Shown: positions 22,422-31,955, counted from the stretch's first letter. The stretch: DNA of 32,378 bases from Candidatus Scalindua sp. (GCA_021776915.1 JAIQZU010000055.1:1-32378), one strand, 5' to 3'. Translations and numbers: made by a program. The notes: generated by a model from the letters alone, not told the origin.

Positions 22422-22963
22422 TGAAGGAACAATACTACTACGTTATCACATCACTGCCATACCTTTCCTTAAATGAAGAACTTCCTGTCCGGAAAGATGA
22501 CTTCCTTGCAAACTGCAAGAAATATTTAAAGAAAACCGACTTTGACATACTTGAATCCGTAAGTTTATTTGATGCCGGGGAAAATGAAGTGCCTTTTGAC
22601 GTCATAAGACGTTTTTTCAGGTGGGAGACAGGTTTAAGAAGCTCGCTCGTCAGATTAAGGGTGGAAAGTTTGGGTCTTGAACCTGATGAATTTGTAAGAG
22701 GTGAAATATTTGATCATTCTCAGGCGCTTCTTGCAGAGGAAGCCTTCAATGCGGATTCTCCTCTTATGGCGGAAGAAATTCTTAATAAAGCAAGATGGAG
22801 GTATCTGGATGAGCTTGAATTCGAACATTATTTTGATATAGAGAGGCTTGTTATCTTTTTTATCAAACTTCAGATACTTGAGAGAATATCTTCTTTTGAT
22901 GCTGTGAAAGGCCGGGAAATAATGAATGCCGTTGTCAGTCAGGGTGTACCGGATACTGATTAG
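22421..22963 (+). CDS. DUF2764 protein of the V-type ATPase operon
   Basis: 180 residues: MKEQYYYVITSLPYLSLNEE at the start, a helical RRFFRWETGLRSSLVRLRVE and a C-terminal RYLDELEFEHYFDIERLVIF. It is the family found between subunits E and A in V-type ATPase operons of Chlamydia, spirochaetes and Bacteroidetes. No subunit C or F gene is present in this operon, so it may replace the socket or central-stalk component C; that is inference. Translation is coupled to atpE by a one-base overlap. Confidence 0.85.
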   Translation: MKEQYYYVITSLPYLSLNEELPVRKDDFLANCKKYLKKTDFDILESVSLFDAGENEVPFDVIRRFFRWETGLRSSLVRLRVESLGLEPDEFVRGEIFDHSQALLAEEAFNADSPLMAEEILNKARWRYLDELEFEHYFDIERLVIFFIKLQILERISSFDAVKGREIMNAVVSQGVPDTD

Positions 22964-23411
22964 TTGTTAAGCCTTTTATTTTAACGCAGAGGCGCTGAGG
23001 ACGCAGAGGGTTATAATGAATGGTGTAAATGAAGAAGGGAGTTATTCATTTTTATGTTTCTCACGCAGCCGCAGAGATCGCCAGGAAAATATAAAAAAGA
23101 AATGAAAAGATAAAACTTTTTTCCATTTGCGTTTTGCGTGAGAACTCTTTTTCCCCCTTTGAGGTATTATGCGATGAGATTTTTCGGGTAGTTACAAATT
23201 ATGATAAATCCCTTTTGTATGGGTTTAAATTCTTAAACCCCTACTGACAGGTTTATTGTATATAACCCATGGCTTTCTGCCCGGCCATGCCGTTCGGACG
23301 GATCTGACGGTAGGCCTTTCTTTCGAGAGGAGTCCAATACTGGAATCCTCTCGAAAGAGAGGAACGTGTCCTTGCTTTCGCTCGAATTTTAATCTTAAAA
23401 TTTTATAAGTA
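22964..23411. other. 448-base repeat-filled gap inside the ATPase operon
   Basis: No gene. Contains the phrases CGCAGAGGCGCTGAGGACGC (about 22985-23004) and CACGCAGCCGCAGAGATCGC (about 23063), a GGGTTTAA-ATTC-TTAAACCC hairpin (23221-23240) and a strong hairpin at 23320-23357: CTTTCGAGAGGA / TCCTCTCGAAAG, plus an inner TCCA/TGGA. These are dispersed repeat types. They separate the E-DUF2764 pair from A-B and may reduce read-through or supply a separate promoter. Confidence 0.6.
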
Positions 23412-25283
23412 ATGAAAAATACAGGCAAGATTGTTGGCATAAATAAAAACATGATCACGGTTGAATTTGAAGGCAACGTGAAACAAAATGAGGTTGCCTA
23501 TGCTGTATTAGATGAAAGCCGTCTTAAAACAGAGGTCATCCGCATAAGGGGAAACAGGGCCGACCTGCAGGTTTTTGAAGATACCAGAGGACTTAAGATG
23601 GATGACGTTGTTGAATTTACGGGTGAATTATTGTCTGTAGAGCTGGGGCCCGGACTCCTGGGGCAGCTCTATGACGGTCTTCAGAACCCCCTTCATAAGC
23701 TGGCCGGGGAGTTGGGCTTTTTCCTCCAAAGGGGCAAGCACATCAACGCCCTGCCTGAAGATACGAAATGGGAGTTTACACCCTGCGTGAAGCCTGGCGA
23801 CAAACTGCAGGCTGCTGATGCCGTTGGAACTGTTAAAGAAGGTGGTTTCACGCATAAGATTATGGTCCCTTTCCATCTACCAGACAGGTATGAGGTAGTA
23901 GAAATTGCTGAATCCGGAGAATATTGTGTAAAAGATCAGGTTGCGCTCATTAAAGATAAGAGAGGTTCGTTTATACCACTAAGTATGATGTTTGAATGGC
24001 CTATACGTAAACCAGTTACATCATACAGGGAAAGATTAGATCCTGCGGAACCGCTTATAACAAGAATAAGGATAATAGATACACTGTTTCCTGTAGCGAA
24101 GGGTGGGACTTATTGCATCCCGGGCCCTTTTGGAGCAGGCAAGACTGTGTTACAACAGATAACAAGCCGTAATGCAAAGGTAGACATAGTGATTGTCGCT
24201 GCCTGTGGAGAAAGAGCAGGTGAGGTAGTTGAAACTATAAAAGAGTTTCCTGGAATTATTGACCCATTTACAGGAAGGCCTCTTATGGAGAGAACAATCA
24301 TTGTCTGCAATACAAGCTCCATGCCGGTTGCAGCCCGTGAGGCGTCTGTTTATACTGCCATTACAATGGCAGAGTATTACAGGCAGATGGGACTTGATGT
24401 GCTGATACTTGCTGATTCAACATCGAGATGGGCTCAGGCAATGAGGGAGAGGTCCAGCAGATTAGAAGAGATACCCGGAGAGGAGGCGTTCCCTGCCTAT
24501 CTGGAGTCTACCATAGCAGGCTTTTATGAAAGGTCAGGATTGGTAAGGTTGAGGGATGGCAGTACAGGCGCTATAACTATAGGTGGCACGGTAAGTCCTG
24601 CAGGAGGAAACTTTGAGGAACCGGTAACACAGGCGACACTTAAGGTTGTAGGCGCCTTCCATGGATTATCACGGGATCGGTCGGATGCCAGACATTATCC
24701 TGCTATTGACCCACTCGATAGCTGGTCAAAATATACCGGCATTATTGATAATAGATCTAGAAATCACACAGTAAGACTTCTTTCAAAGGCCCATGAGATT
24801 AGCCAGATGATGAAAGTTGTGGGAGAAGAGGGGATAACCCTGGATGACTATATATTATATCTTAAGGGTGAGTTCTTTGATAATGTGTATCTTCAACAGA
24901 ATGCTTTTGACCCAGTGGACATGGCTACTTCAGAAGAACGCCAGAAAAAGGTCTTTTCAATAATTAAGGAAATTATCGATGCTACTCTTGATCTAAACAA
25001 TAAAGATGATGCCAGAAACTTTTTTAACAGGAGCAGACAGATATTCCTGGATTACAACAGCTCAGAGTGGGATACAAATGATTTTCTTGAAAATGAAAGA
25101 CTCATTAGAGAATTGTTCCACAAATATAGAAAAGCAGGCACAGAGATAGAAACACACATCTTTCGGCAGGCTCTTGTGGAATCAGAAATGGATTCACACT
25201 TCAGCAGAGCAAAAACAGCTAAAACAAAAAAAGGCGAAAAACTAACAATGGTTAAGGAAGAGAATGAGGAAGATATACAATAA
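23412..25283 (+). CDS. atpA: V-type ATP synthase catalytic subunit A
   Basis: 623 residues. An N-terminal barrel ([20 protein letters not shown]) leads to the V-type-specific nonhomologous region (about 110-190), then the Walker A loop G238-PFGAGKTV-246, the GERAGEV motif and the Walker B stretch [20 protein letters not shown]. It hydrolyses or makes ATP at the A/B interface. The loop has GAGKT where most V-type A subunits have GSGKT; both fit the P-loop consensus. The length is a little above the usual 580-600 owing to a charged C-terminal tail. No ribosome site is visible. The last 20 bases overlap the subunit B gene. Confidence 0.97.
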   Translation: MKNTGKIVGINKNMITVEFEGNVKQNEVAYAVLDESRLKTEVIRIRGNRADLQVFEDTRGLKMDDVVEFTGELLSVELGPGLLGQLYDGLQNPLHKLAGELGFFLQRGKHINALPEDTKWEFTPCVKPGDKLQAADAVGTVKEGGFTHKIMVPFHLPDRYEVVEIAESGEYCVKDQVALIKDKRGSFIPLSMMFEWPIRKPVTSYRERLDPAEPLITRIRIIDTLFPVAKGGTYCIPGPFGAGKTVLQQITSRNAKVDIVIVAACGERAGEVVETIKEFPGIIDPFTGRPLMERTIIVCNTSSMPVAAREASVYTAITMAEYYRQMGLDVLILADSTSRWAQAMRERSSRLEEIPGEEAFPAYLESTIAGFYERSGLVRLRDGSTGAITIGGTVSPAGGNFEEPVTQATLKVVGAFHGLSRDRSDARHYPAIDPLDSWSKYTGIIDNRSRNHTVRLLSKAHEISQMMKVVGEEGITLDDYILYLKGEFFDNVYLQQNAFDPVDMATSEERQKKVFSIIKEIIDATLDLNNKDDARNFFNRSRQIFLDYNSSEWDTNDFLENERLIRELFHKYRKAGTEIETHIFRQALVESEMDSHFSRAKTAKTKKGEKLTMVKEENEEDIQ

Positions 25284-26577
25284 GATTACACAGATATCCG
25301 GCAACGTAATAGTACTTTCTGCAACCGGTATAAAGTATGGCGAGTTGGCTGTTATTAAGTCTGAGCGTGGCGACTCTTTTGCAGAGGTTATTCGTATTGA
25401 TGGCAAGCTGGTTTATCTCCAGGTTTTTGCCGGCAGTGGCGGAATTTCTACTGGTGATGAAGTACGCTTCTTAGGAAAACAAATGGAGGTCTCTTTCTCT
25501 GATAATCTCCTGGGGAGGGTATTTGACGGGACAGGAAGGCCGCGTGACGGAGGACCGATATTGACAAAAAACCTTATCGAGATAGGCGGGCCTACAGTAA
25601 ACCCGGCGAAACGTTTAATTCCTTCAAATATGATACATACCGGCATTCCCATGATTGATCTTTTCAATTCACTTGTCGAATCTCAGAAAATATCTATCTT
25701 TACAACCTCCGGGGAGCCCTATAATGAACTTCTGGCGCGTGTAGCCCTTCAGGCAAAAGTAGATATAATCATCCTTGGAGGTATGGGGCTAAGGTACGAT
25801 GACTATCTTTTTCTGAAGAATACCCTTGAAAGTGAAGGTTCTCTGAGCCGTTCTATTCTATGTATTCATACAGCAGCAGATCCGGTTGTGGAATGTATTA
25901 TGGTACCTGACATCTCCCTTACTATTGCAGAGAATTTTGCTCTTCATGGTAAAAAGGTTCTTGTTCTACTTACAGATATGAAAAATTTTTGTGATGCGCT
26001 CAAGGAGATAGCCATCACAATGGAACAGGTTCCTTCAAATAGGGGATATCCGGGGGATTTGTACAGTCAACTTGCAGCCAGATATGAGAAGGCTGTCGAT
26101 TTCGAAGATGCCGGTTCTGTAACTATTCTTTCAATCACAACAATGCCGGGTAATGATGTAACCCACCCGGTACCTGACAACACGGGTTATATCACTGAGG
26201 GTCAGTATTATCTTAACAATGGCAGGATTGAACCCTTCGGATCTTTAAGCAGGTTGAAACAGTTTGTGAATAAGAAGACAAGAGATGATCATAGGCCCTT
26301 GATGGATGCCATGGTACAACTCTATGCATATTATCAGGAAGTATTAGAGAAAAAGGCGATGGGCTTCAGGATGACCCGGAGTGACAACAGGTTTCTTAAA
26401 TATGGAATTCTTTTTGAACGGAACTTGATGGATTTATCTGTGGAAATGTCGCTGGAGGAAGCGCTCGATACAGGATGGAGAATCCTTTCTGAATGTTTTG
26501 TTCCTGAAGAGACAGGAATCAGGACAGAACTGATAAAGAAGTTCTGGCCGAAAGAGAAACCACAGGTTAATGCATAA
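25264..26577 (+). CDS. atpB: V-type ATP synthase regulatory subunit B
   Basis: 437 residues, the non-catalytic nucleotide-binding partner of A. The N-terminal barrel is [20 protein letters not shown]. Where A has the P-loop, B has [20 protein letters not shown], without Walker A, as expected. Other family motifs are [20 protein letters not shown] and [18 protein letters not shown]. The start ATG lies inside the end of atpA, so the A and B proteins are translationally coupled, fitting their 1:1 ratio. It is followed by a 281-base gap holding an inverted-repeat element. Confidence 0.96.
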   Translation: MRKIYNKITQISGNVIVLSATGIKYGELAVIKSERGDSFAEVIRIDGKLVYLQVFAGSGGISTGDEVRFLGKQMEVSFSDNLLGRVFDGTGRPRDGGPILTKNLIEIGGPTVNPAKRLIPSNMIHTGIPMIDLFNSLVESQKISIFTTSGEPYNELLARVALQAKVDIIILGGMGLRYDDYLFLKNTLESEGSLSRSILCIHTAADPVVECIMVPDISLTIAENFALHGKKVLVLLTDMKNFCDALKEIAITMEQVPSNRGYPGDLYSQLAARYEKAVDFEDAGSVTILSITTMPGNDVTHPVPDNTGYITEGQYYLNNGRIEPFGSLSRLKQFVNKKTRDDHRPLMDAMVQLYAYYQEVLEKKAMGFRMTRSDNRFLKYGILFERNLMDLSVEMSLEEALDTGWRILSECFVPEETGIRTELIKKFWPKEKPQVNA

Positions 26578-26679
26578 TTATTTAATATCAAGTGGAATTT
26601 TTACTGTTTAGCGAGAATATCAACCCCGCTTTCGCAGGGATTCCAAGAGTTAGTGCTGCAATCTTTCCGAAAGGAAGGA

Positions 26680-26822
26680 TACTCAAACCTAAATTGAGCG
26701 ATTTTGTAGCCGCAACCTTGAGGTTGCGAAACTTACGTGACCCATCAAACGTTGAGGAACGCAGGCTAAAGCCTTCGCGACAATGGCATTTAATATAAAA
26801 TCGCTCAATTTAGGTTTGAGTA
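26680..26822. mobile_element. MITE-like element with perfect 26-bp terminal inverted repeats
   Basis: The left arm (26680-26705, beginning TACTCAAACCTAAATTGAGC) is the exact reverse complement of the right arm (26797-26822). The 91-base core has the hairpins GCAACC-TTGA-GGTTGC and AGGCT-AA-AGCCT and no coding capacity. Size (143 bp), perfect ends and structured core suit a non-autonomous element. No clear target duplication is visible. It separates atpB from atpD. Confidence 0.7.
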
Positions 26823-26858
26823 ACATTGAGGCATTAAGTTAATGTTGACTAATAATCT

Positions 26859-27455
26859 ATGAAAAAGATCAAGCTTACAAAGACAGAGCTAAAGAAGCAG
26901 AAGGACAGTCTCAAGCGTTACAAGCGCTATCTGCCAATCCTTAACATAAAAAAGCAGCAACTTCAGAGAGAGATAGAAGGGGTAAGGATTGAACTTGAAA
27001 GGACAGCGATTGAATTTAACAAATTAAGTGAAGAAATAATACCATGGATTTGCCTGCTTGGTGAGGAAGTGGGCCTTTCTGATTTAATTATATTAAAAGA
27101 GATCGAAACCGGTGTTGAAAATATAGCAGGGGTGGATATTCCTGTCTTTGTTGAGGCGCACATAGATATCAAAAGATACGATTTGTTTATATATCCTTTA
27201 TGGGTTGATAAAGCGGTTGACATTATCAGCAAAATGATAACTTTACAGGCAGAAGAAACTGTGCTTACGGAGCGGCTGCGCCGTCTCGAACAAGAACTGA
27301 ACATCACATCTCAGAGGGTAAACCTTTTCGAAAAGGTTAAGATTCCGGAGGCGAAAGTGGCGATCAGACAGATTTCAATATTTCTTGGAGACCAGCAGGC
27401 AGCAGCCGTGGGATGGGCGAGGATAGCCAAAAATAAGATACAGGGAGCAATATAA
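26859..27455 (+). CDS. atpD: V-type ATP synthase subunit D (central rotor shaft)
   Basis: 198 residues. Long N- and C-terminal helices (KLTKTELKKQKDSLKRYKRY at the start; ERLRRLEQELNITSQRVNLF near 145-165) form the antiparallel coiled coil that turns inside A3B3. The N-terminal KxTKTELKKQ motif is characteristic. The stop TAA is followed directly by the subunit I ATG with no spacer. Confidence 0.92.
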   Translation: MKKIKLTKTELKKQKDSLKRYKRYLPILNIKKQQLQREIEGVRIELERTAIEFNKLSEEIIPWICLLGEEVGLSDLIILKEIETGVENIAGVDIPVFVEAHIDIKRYDLFIYPLWVDKAVDIISKMITLQAEETVLTERLRRLEQELNITSQRVNLFEKVKIPEAKVAIRQISIFLGDQQAAAVGWARIAKNKIQGAI

Positions 27456-29255
27456 ATGATAGTAAGGATGAATAAGGTTACAATAGTCATCAAATCATCC
27501 TGGATGGATGACGTTTTGAATACCCTTGGTAAAACAGGTGTTGTACATCTGCAGCCTGTTGCTCCACCTGAAAACAGTACTATTGCAGAGTTAAGAGAGA
27601 AGATACTGTTAATGGAGAAAGCTGTCTCAATTATTCCTGAAAAATCTGTTAAAGATTCTTTTTCTTCTTTTAATGAAGAGGATGGATTCGTGCTTGCAAA
27701 GCAACTTCTTGGCTTTACTGAAGAGGTAAAACGACTTGAAGAAGAGATAGGTATGCTTGAGATTGAATATGAGGCGCTAAAGGTATGGGGAAGGTTTGAT
27801 CCTGGAGAGATTAATAGATTGAAAGAGGCGGGCATTCTAATAAAGCTATTCAAGTGCCGCAAAAGAGAGTTAAGTAAAATTCCAAAAAAGCTTAGTACCA
27901 ATATCATCTCTGAAGATGGGCATACTCTCTACCTTGCGATTATCTCTAAGGAAAAGGACATAAGTATTCCACTGGAAGAGATAGACGTTCCAGTTTCCGG
28001 AATGGATAAAATAGAGAACATGATTAAAGAAAAGAGTGCACGTCTTCAACATAAACAGAACGAAATGTCAAATCTTTACGATAAATCCTTAGTGATCAAG
28101 AGTGCTTTAATGAAATCAAGGGAGATACTGACCTATGAAGAGGCTAAAGCAGGAATGGGAAGAGAAGATGAAATCTCTTACCTGAAGGGTTTCTGTCCGG
28201 AGCCTTTGACTGAAAGTCTCAGGGAAATGGCGGGAAAGAAAGGTTGGGCAATACTCATAGAGAACCCTTTACATGATGATCCTGTTCCCACACTCCTTAA
28301 GCATTCGAAGTGGACAAAGGTATTCCAGCCAGTTATGAATTTCATTGGCGTCACTCCCGGCTACAGAGAGTTTGATACAAACGGTATATTTTTAATCTTT
28401 TTCAGTATATTTTTTGCAATGATTATAGGTGATGGAGGCTATGGAGTCGTTTTCCTCATTGCTACTTACATTGCAGGCAGGTTTTATAAAAACATTTCGA
28501 GAGAAAAGATAATCCTCTTCTACCTGCTTTCTATCACAACAATTATATGGGGGACTATTACAGGTTCATGGTTCGGGGTAGAGAGTATAAGCCAGCTACC
28601 TGTATTAAAGGAACTGGTCATTCCTTCCTTATACAGTTATACTCAGGAAAGTGAATCTAACATAATACGCCTCTGCTTCTTAATCGGTGCGCTTCAGCTT
28701 TCTCTGGCTAGAATCTGGTTTGCTGCAAGATTGTACCCATCCTTAACTGCTCTTGCACAAACAGGGTGGGCAGCTTTGGTATGGGGTATATACTATATTG
28801 TGAGGTTTCTCCTGCTGAATGAGGAACTGAGTATTATCGCAGTTTTTTTGGTTGGTTATTGGGCTGTTATGTTAATACTATTCGGAGAACAGAGAGGGGA
28901 GGGTTTTGTTAAAGGTCTTTACAGAGGAATAGCAAATTTCTTAATTAGTGTCATAACTGGTATTGGATGTCTTTCGGATCTTATCTCGTATATCAGACTG
29001 TTTGCAATTGGCCTTGCTACAAGGGAAGTTGCTATAGCCTTTAATAATATGGCAGGGGATATTGGTTTCAGTGAGATAAAATCAATTGTAATAGCAATTT
29101 GTATACTTATCTTCGGCCATACAATAAACATATTACTGGGAGCCATGTCAGTTTTAGTCCATGGTATCAGGCTAAATCTTCTTGAATTTTCAAAACACCT
29201 GAATATTCAATGGTCCGGTATTGCCTATCGCCCATTTAAAATACAGAGATATTAA
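27456..29255 (+). CDS. atpI: V-type ATP synthase subunit I (membrane stator)
   Basis: 599 residues. The N-terminal cytosolic half (about 1-290) is helical and attaches to the peripheral stalks. The C-terminal half has several transmembrane helices, beginning with FLIFFSIFFAMIIGDGGYGV. The essential stator arginine is R514 in YIRLFAIGLA, which faces the rotor Glu. The size is at the short end of the family (about 600-660). The ATG directly follows the atpD stop. The GDGGYG motif is the usual one for the prokaryotic type. Confidence 0.95.
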   Translation: MIVRMNKVTIVIKSSWMDDVLNTLGKTGVVHLQPVAPPENSTIAELREKILLMEKAVSIIPEKSVKDSFSSFNEEDGFVLAKQLLGFTEEVKRLEEEIGMLEIEYEALKVWGRFDPGEINRLKEAGILIKLFKCRKRELSKIPKKLSTNIISEDGHTLYLAIISKEKDISIPLEEIDVPVSGMDKIENMIKEKSARLQHKQNEMSNLYDKSLVIKSALMKSREILTYEEAKAGMGREDEISYLKGFCPEPLTESLREMAGKKGWAILIENPLHDDPVPTLLKHSKWTKVFQPVMNFIGVTPGYREFDTNGIFLIFFSIFFAMIIGDGGYGVVFLIATYIAGRFYKNISREKIILFYLLSITTIIWGTITGSWFGVESISQLPVLKELVIPSLYSYTQESESNIIRLCFLIGALQLSLARIWFAARLYPSLTALAQTGWAALVWGIYYIVRFLLLNEELSIIAVFLVGYWAVMLILFGEQRGEGFVKGLYRGIANFLISVITGIGCLSDLISYIRLFAIGLATREVAIAFNNMAGDIGFSEIKSIVIAICILIFGHTINILLGAMSVLVHGIRLNLLEFSKHLNIQWSGIAYRPFKIQRY

Positions 29256-29324
29256 AAATACAGAATACTGCATAGAATATGGTTAACAATTGTCAACACA
29301 TAGAATAATCACAGGAGGAATAGG

Positions 29325-29768
29325 ATGAATATATTGGAGGGCCTGGGAAATCCTGGCTATGTACTTGCATTAATCTGTGCTGCTATTGGTTCTGCATTGG
29401 GAACAAGCGCTGCGGGAATGGCTGCCCTTGGGGCATGGAAGAAATGTTTTTTGCAGAATAAAAACGCCCCGTTTATCCTTGTTGCTTTTGTGGGGGCCCC
29501 GCTTTCACAAACAATCTACGGAATGATTCTCATGAATGCTATCAAAGGAGCGCCGGAAACAGTCAGCCCTCTGACAAAGTTTACGATAGGTTTTATGGGT
29601 GGTTTGGCAATGGGTTTAAGCGCATGGCTTCAGGGTAGGGCGGGAGCGATGGCTTGCGATGCCCTTACAGAATCGCAAAAAGGTTTTGGAAACTACATTA
29701 TGGTGCTGGGTATCATAGAGACGGTTGCCCTCTTTGTTATGGTCTTTCTGATGACAACACTGAGGTAA
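29325..29768 (+). CDS. atpK: V-type ATP synthase subunit K (rotor ring, double hairpin) with Na+-ligand residues
   Basis: 147 residues and four transmembrane helices arising from a duplicated c-type hairpin. The carboxylate is E132 in helix 4 (GIIETVALF). S61, Q62 and Y65 (PLSQTIYG) line up with T64, Q65 and Y68 of Enterococcus hirae NtpK (PGTQGLYG); Q103 (WLQGRAG) lines up with Q110; the 29-residue spacing from Q103 to E132 equals that of Q110 to E139. The first hairpin lacks a carboxylate, giving one ion site per four helices. AGGAGGAATAGG is a strong ribosome site, as expected for the multi-copy subunit. Last gene of the operon. Confidence 0.95.
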   Translation: MNILEGLGNPGYVLALICAAIGSALGTSAAGMAALGAWKKCFLQNKNAPFILVAFVGAPLSQTIYGMILMNAIKGAPETVSPLTKFTIGFMGGLAMGLSAWLQGRAGAMACDALTESQKGFGNYIMVLGIIETVALFVMVFLMTTLR

Positions 29769-30109
29769 AATTCTAAACCCTCTCTTATGCAGCAGTAGTA
29801 TTCTGCTTATTAAATCTGGTTCACCATTTTATCCTTGATAATTATAATGCGGTTTGTTAAATCCTGATGTTTAGGAATTTCAAAGTAGGGGCGTATGGCA
29901 ATCCCCGGACAAACTGCGCCGAGGACTTTACGCCCTTACATTTATGTATGTATGAGGAATTTCAACTTTTTGGTAGGAGCCAACTCCCGTTGGCGATCGC
30001 CGTCAGGAGACAGCTCCTGCCGTGTCAAAAGTCACCGAAGGCCTGATTTTAATAAAGAGAAAAGATACCATATGCAGTTTTCTATCTTTACAATACTTTC
30101 AACAAAAAC
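29769..30109. other. Repeat-filled region after the ATPase operon
   Basis: At 29886-29940 an imperfect inverted repeat has ends GTAGGGGCGTA / TACGCCCTTAC. The second copy of the 74-bp structured repeat follows at 29971-30044. No gene is seen. No classic T-run terminator for the operon is visible; the repeats may do that job. Confidence 0.6.
29971..30044 (+). repeat. 74-bp structured repeat, copy 2 (downstream of the V-ATPase operon)
   Basis: Identical to 21598-21671 and in the same orientation. The sequence before both copies (TGTATGAG followed by AATTTC) is also alike, so the repeat unit extends to about 100 bases with mismatches. Confidence 0.9.
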
Positions 30110-30994
30110 ATGGATATAGATCAAAGAGATATTGAAAAAGGATCATTACCGGAAATATTGCCGAAATTCTATCCCAATAGCATTTCGTATCTAAGTGAAC
30201 TTAACGAATACAGGATGTATGCAGAAGTATGGAGCAATAAAAGAAGTAAGGAACGGGAAAAAAGAAGTGAAATTGGGCAGGAGGGATATTTAAAGACATT
30301 GGCGTTCGGGGAGGAGAAGAAAAGAAGAAAGATTGACAAAATAAGATTTGACTATTTTGTAGTTGCTAATTCAGTAAACTACATCGAAAAAGGGAGGAAA
30401 CCATACGCTCATATACAAATGGGAGGGATACAAACCAACTCAATTATTAACAAAATTATCAAATCAGAAAGACGTATCTTGAAAGAACTGTCTGATTATT
30501 CCCACTCCGATTTTCATTCTAAAGAATATTTACCAGAAACATTTGATATAAAATTTGATGAACTGGAGTTGCATCCGGACAAGAAAACAAATAAATATTA
30601 TTTTGAGATTCCTACTGACACGACTGATTTTTCAAATCCTTTCCAAAAGATAATTTTAGCACAGGTATTAGGAAAAGAAGCTCTTTCTGAGAAGCTGCAA
30701 CTTTTGCACAAGGTTGACCGCAAGTATATCAGGTGCCTTTTTGAAAATCCGGAAATTTCTAAGAGAAACACGAGTTCGTCCAATACACTCTCAAAGATGT
30801 GTGTTGCCTGGCCTTTTCTTGAAACAATAGTCTTTGATTTTGCAGGGACGCTTGAAGAATATAGCGACGCCTGTTTGCTCGGAACATTAATAAAAGAGAA
30901 GGAAGAGAAGGTTAAGAGAGATGAGAAGGCAACAGAGGGTCAGACAGAAGAAGAAGGATGGCTTGATGGCCCTAAAATCGACAGTTATGTCTAG
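30110..30994 (+). CDS. Uncharacterised 294-residue protein
   Basis: I do not recognise the family. The protein is highly charged. It has a Lys/Arg/Glu-rich N-terminal region (RSKEREKRSEIGQEGYLKTL), a mixed central part with FDYFVVANSVNYIEKGRKPY, a segment KCVAWPF-like in layout (SKMCVAWPFLETIVFDFAGT) and a very acidic/basic end (KEKEEKVKRDEKATEGQTEE). There is no signal peptide and no transmembrane helix. The start ATG 30110 lies in repeat-derived sequence with no ribosome site, so the true start could be internal (for example M66 codons later are absent, but alternative GTG/TTG starts exist). It stands alone between the ATPase operon and folD, which is convergent. Confidence 0.6.
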   Translation: MDIDQRDIEKGSLPEILPKFYPNSISYLSELNEYRMYAEVWSNKRSKEREKRSEIGQEGYLKTLAFGEEKKRRKIDKIRFDYFVVANSVNYIEKGRKPYAHIQMGGIQTNSIINKIIKSERRILKELSDYSHSDFHSKEYLPETFDIKFDELELHPDKKTNKYYFEIPTDTTDFSNPFQKIILAQVLGKEALSEKLQLLHKVDRKYIRCLFENPEISKRNTSSSNTLSKMCVAWPFLETIVFDFAGTLEEYSDACLLGTLIKEKEEKVKRDEKATEGQTEEEGWLDGPKIDSYV

Positions 30995-31043
30995 GTATTT
31001 ATAAATCATCCCTCCGGCTTGCTCATACAGAATTGTACTTGCA

Positions 31044-31955
31044 CTATTGTATGCCCAATCTGAATTTAAGAGATTTGAGGGTATTTTTCATAAGCATCGT
31101 AATCGTCATAGGGCCAACACCGCCTGGCACAGGCGTGATACTTCCTGCTATCTCTTTGGCTGCATCGAAATCAACGTCACCTCTCAAAACTGCGACCATC
31201 TTGTTTGGATCATTCTTGCTGGGCTTCTCACCGACTCTGTTAACCCCTACGTCAATCACACATGCACCCGGCTTTATCCATTCCGGTTTTACCAGGCCGG
31301 GAACGCCGGCGGCAACTATTAAGATATCAGCACGTTTGCAGTGTTCGTCCATATTCTTTGTGCCTGTATGAACAATTGTGACTGTAGAATTGGCGCCTTT
31401 TCCTTTCTGAAACATCATATTGGCGATTGGTTTTCCCACAATGTTTGAACGTCCGACCACGACTACTTCAGCCCCGCTTGTTTCAACGCCCGCCCGCACT
31501 ATCATCTCCTGAATACCGGCTGGTGTGCATGGCGGGAACTTTACCTCATTACCACCAATCATGAGACGTCCGACATTTACCGGATGGAAGCCGTCAACGT
31601 CCTTATCGGGATCAATGGCATTTAATACTTTCTTTTCATCAATATGATCAGGAAGGGGAAGTTGTACAAGTATACCATTGATTGAATCATCGTTATTGTA
31701 CTTCTCAACAAGAGCGAGAAGGTCCTCTTCCGAAATGTCAACCGGTTGAGAATCCTGAACCTCTTTAAAGCCAACCCTGTGGGCGGTTTTTATCTTCAGA
31801 GTTACATAAGACATGGATGCTGGGCTTTCACCTATCAGTATAGTAACAAGCCCGGGCACAACCCCATGCTTTTCTTTTATTTCAGCTACTTCAGCAGTAA
31901 TTTCTTCTAGTATCTGCTCTCTGATTTCAGTACCTTTGATTAGTTTTGCAGTCAT
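31044..31955 (-). CDS. folD: Bifunctional methylenetetrahydrofolate dehydrogenase/cyclohydrolase FolD
   Basis: 303 residues. It interconverts 5,10-methylene-, methenyl- and 10-formyl-tetrahydrofolate with NAD(P). Y50 and K54 (SYVTLKIK) are the catalytic Tyr/Lys pair, in the same numbering as E. coli. DKDVDGFHPVNVGRL is the conserved active-site segment; VVVVGRSNIVGKPIANMM is the dinucleotide-binding motif; the end ITPVPGGVGPMTITMLMKNT is the family signature. AAGGAG precedes the start by ten bases. In an acetyl-CoA-pathway organism it would also serve carbon fixation. No folate neighbour is visible. Confidence 0.97.
   Translation of the reverse strand: MTAKLIKGTEIREQILEEITAEVAEIKEKHGVVPGLVTILIGESPASMSYVTLKIKTAHRVGFKEVQDSQPVDISEEDLLALVEKYNNDDSINGILVQLPLPDHIDEKKVLNAIDPDKDVDGFHPVNVGRLMIGGNEVKFPPCTPAGIQEMIVRAGVETSGAEVVVVGRSNIVGKPIANMMFQKGKGANSTVTIVHTGTKNMDEHCKRADILIVAAGVPGLVKPEWIKPGACVIDVGVNRVGEKPSKNDPNKMVAVLRGDVDFDAAKEIAGSITPVPGGVGPMTITMLMKNTLKSLKFRLGIQ

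Noticed and set aside
26592-26798. 68-codon frame in the atpB-atpD gap
   Set aside because: It runs into the MITE-like element and has no ribosome site; repeat-derived.
27311-27907. Open minus-strand frame of 198 codons
   Set aside because: Antisense to the ATPase subunit D and I genes; Ser/Ile/Phe-rich shadow composition and no family pattern.
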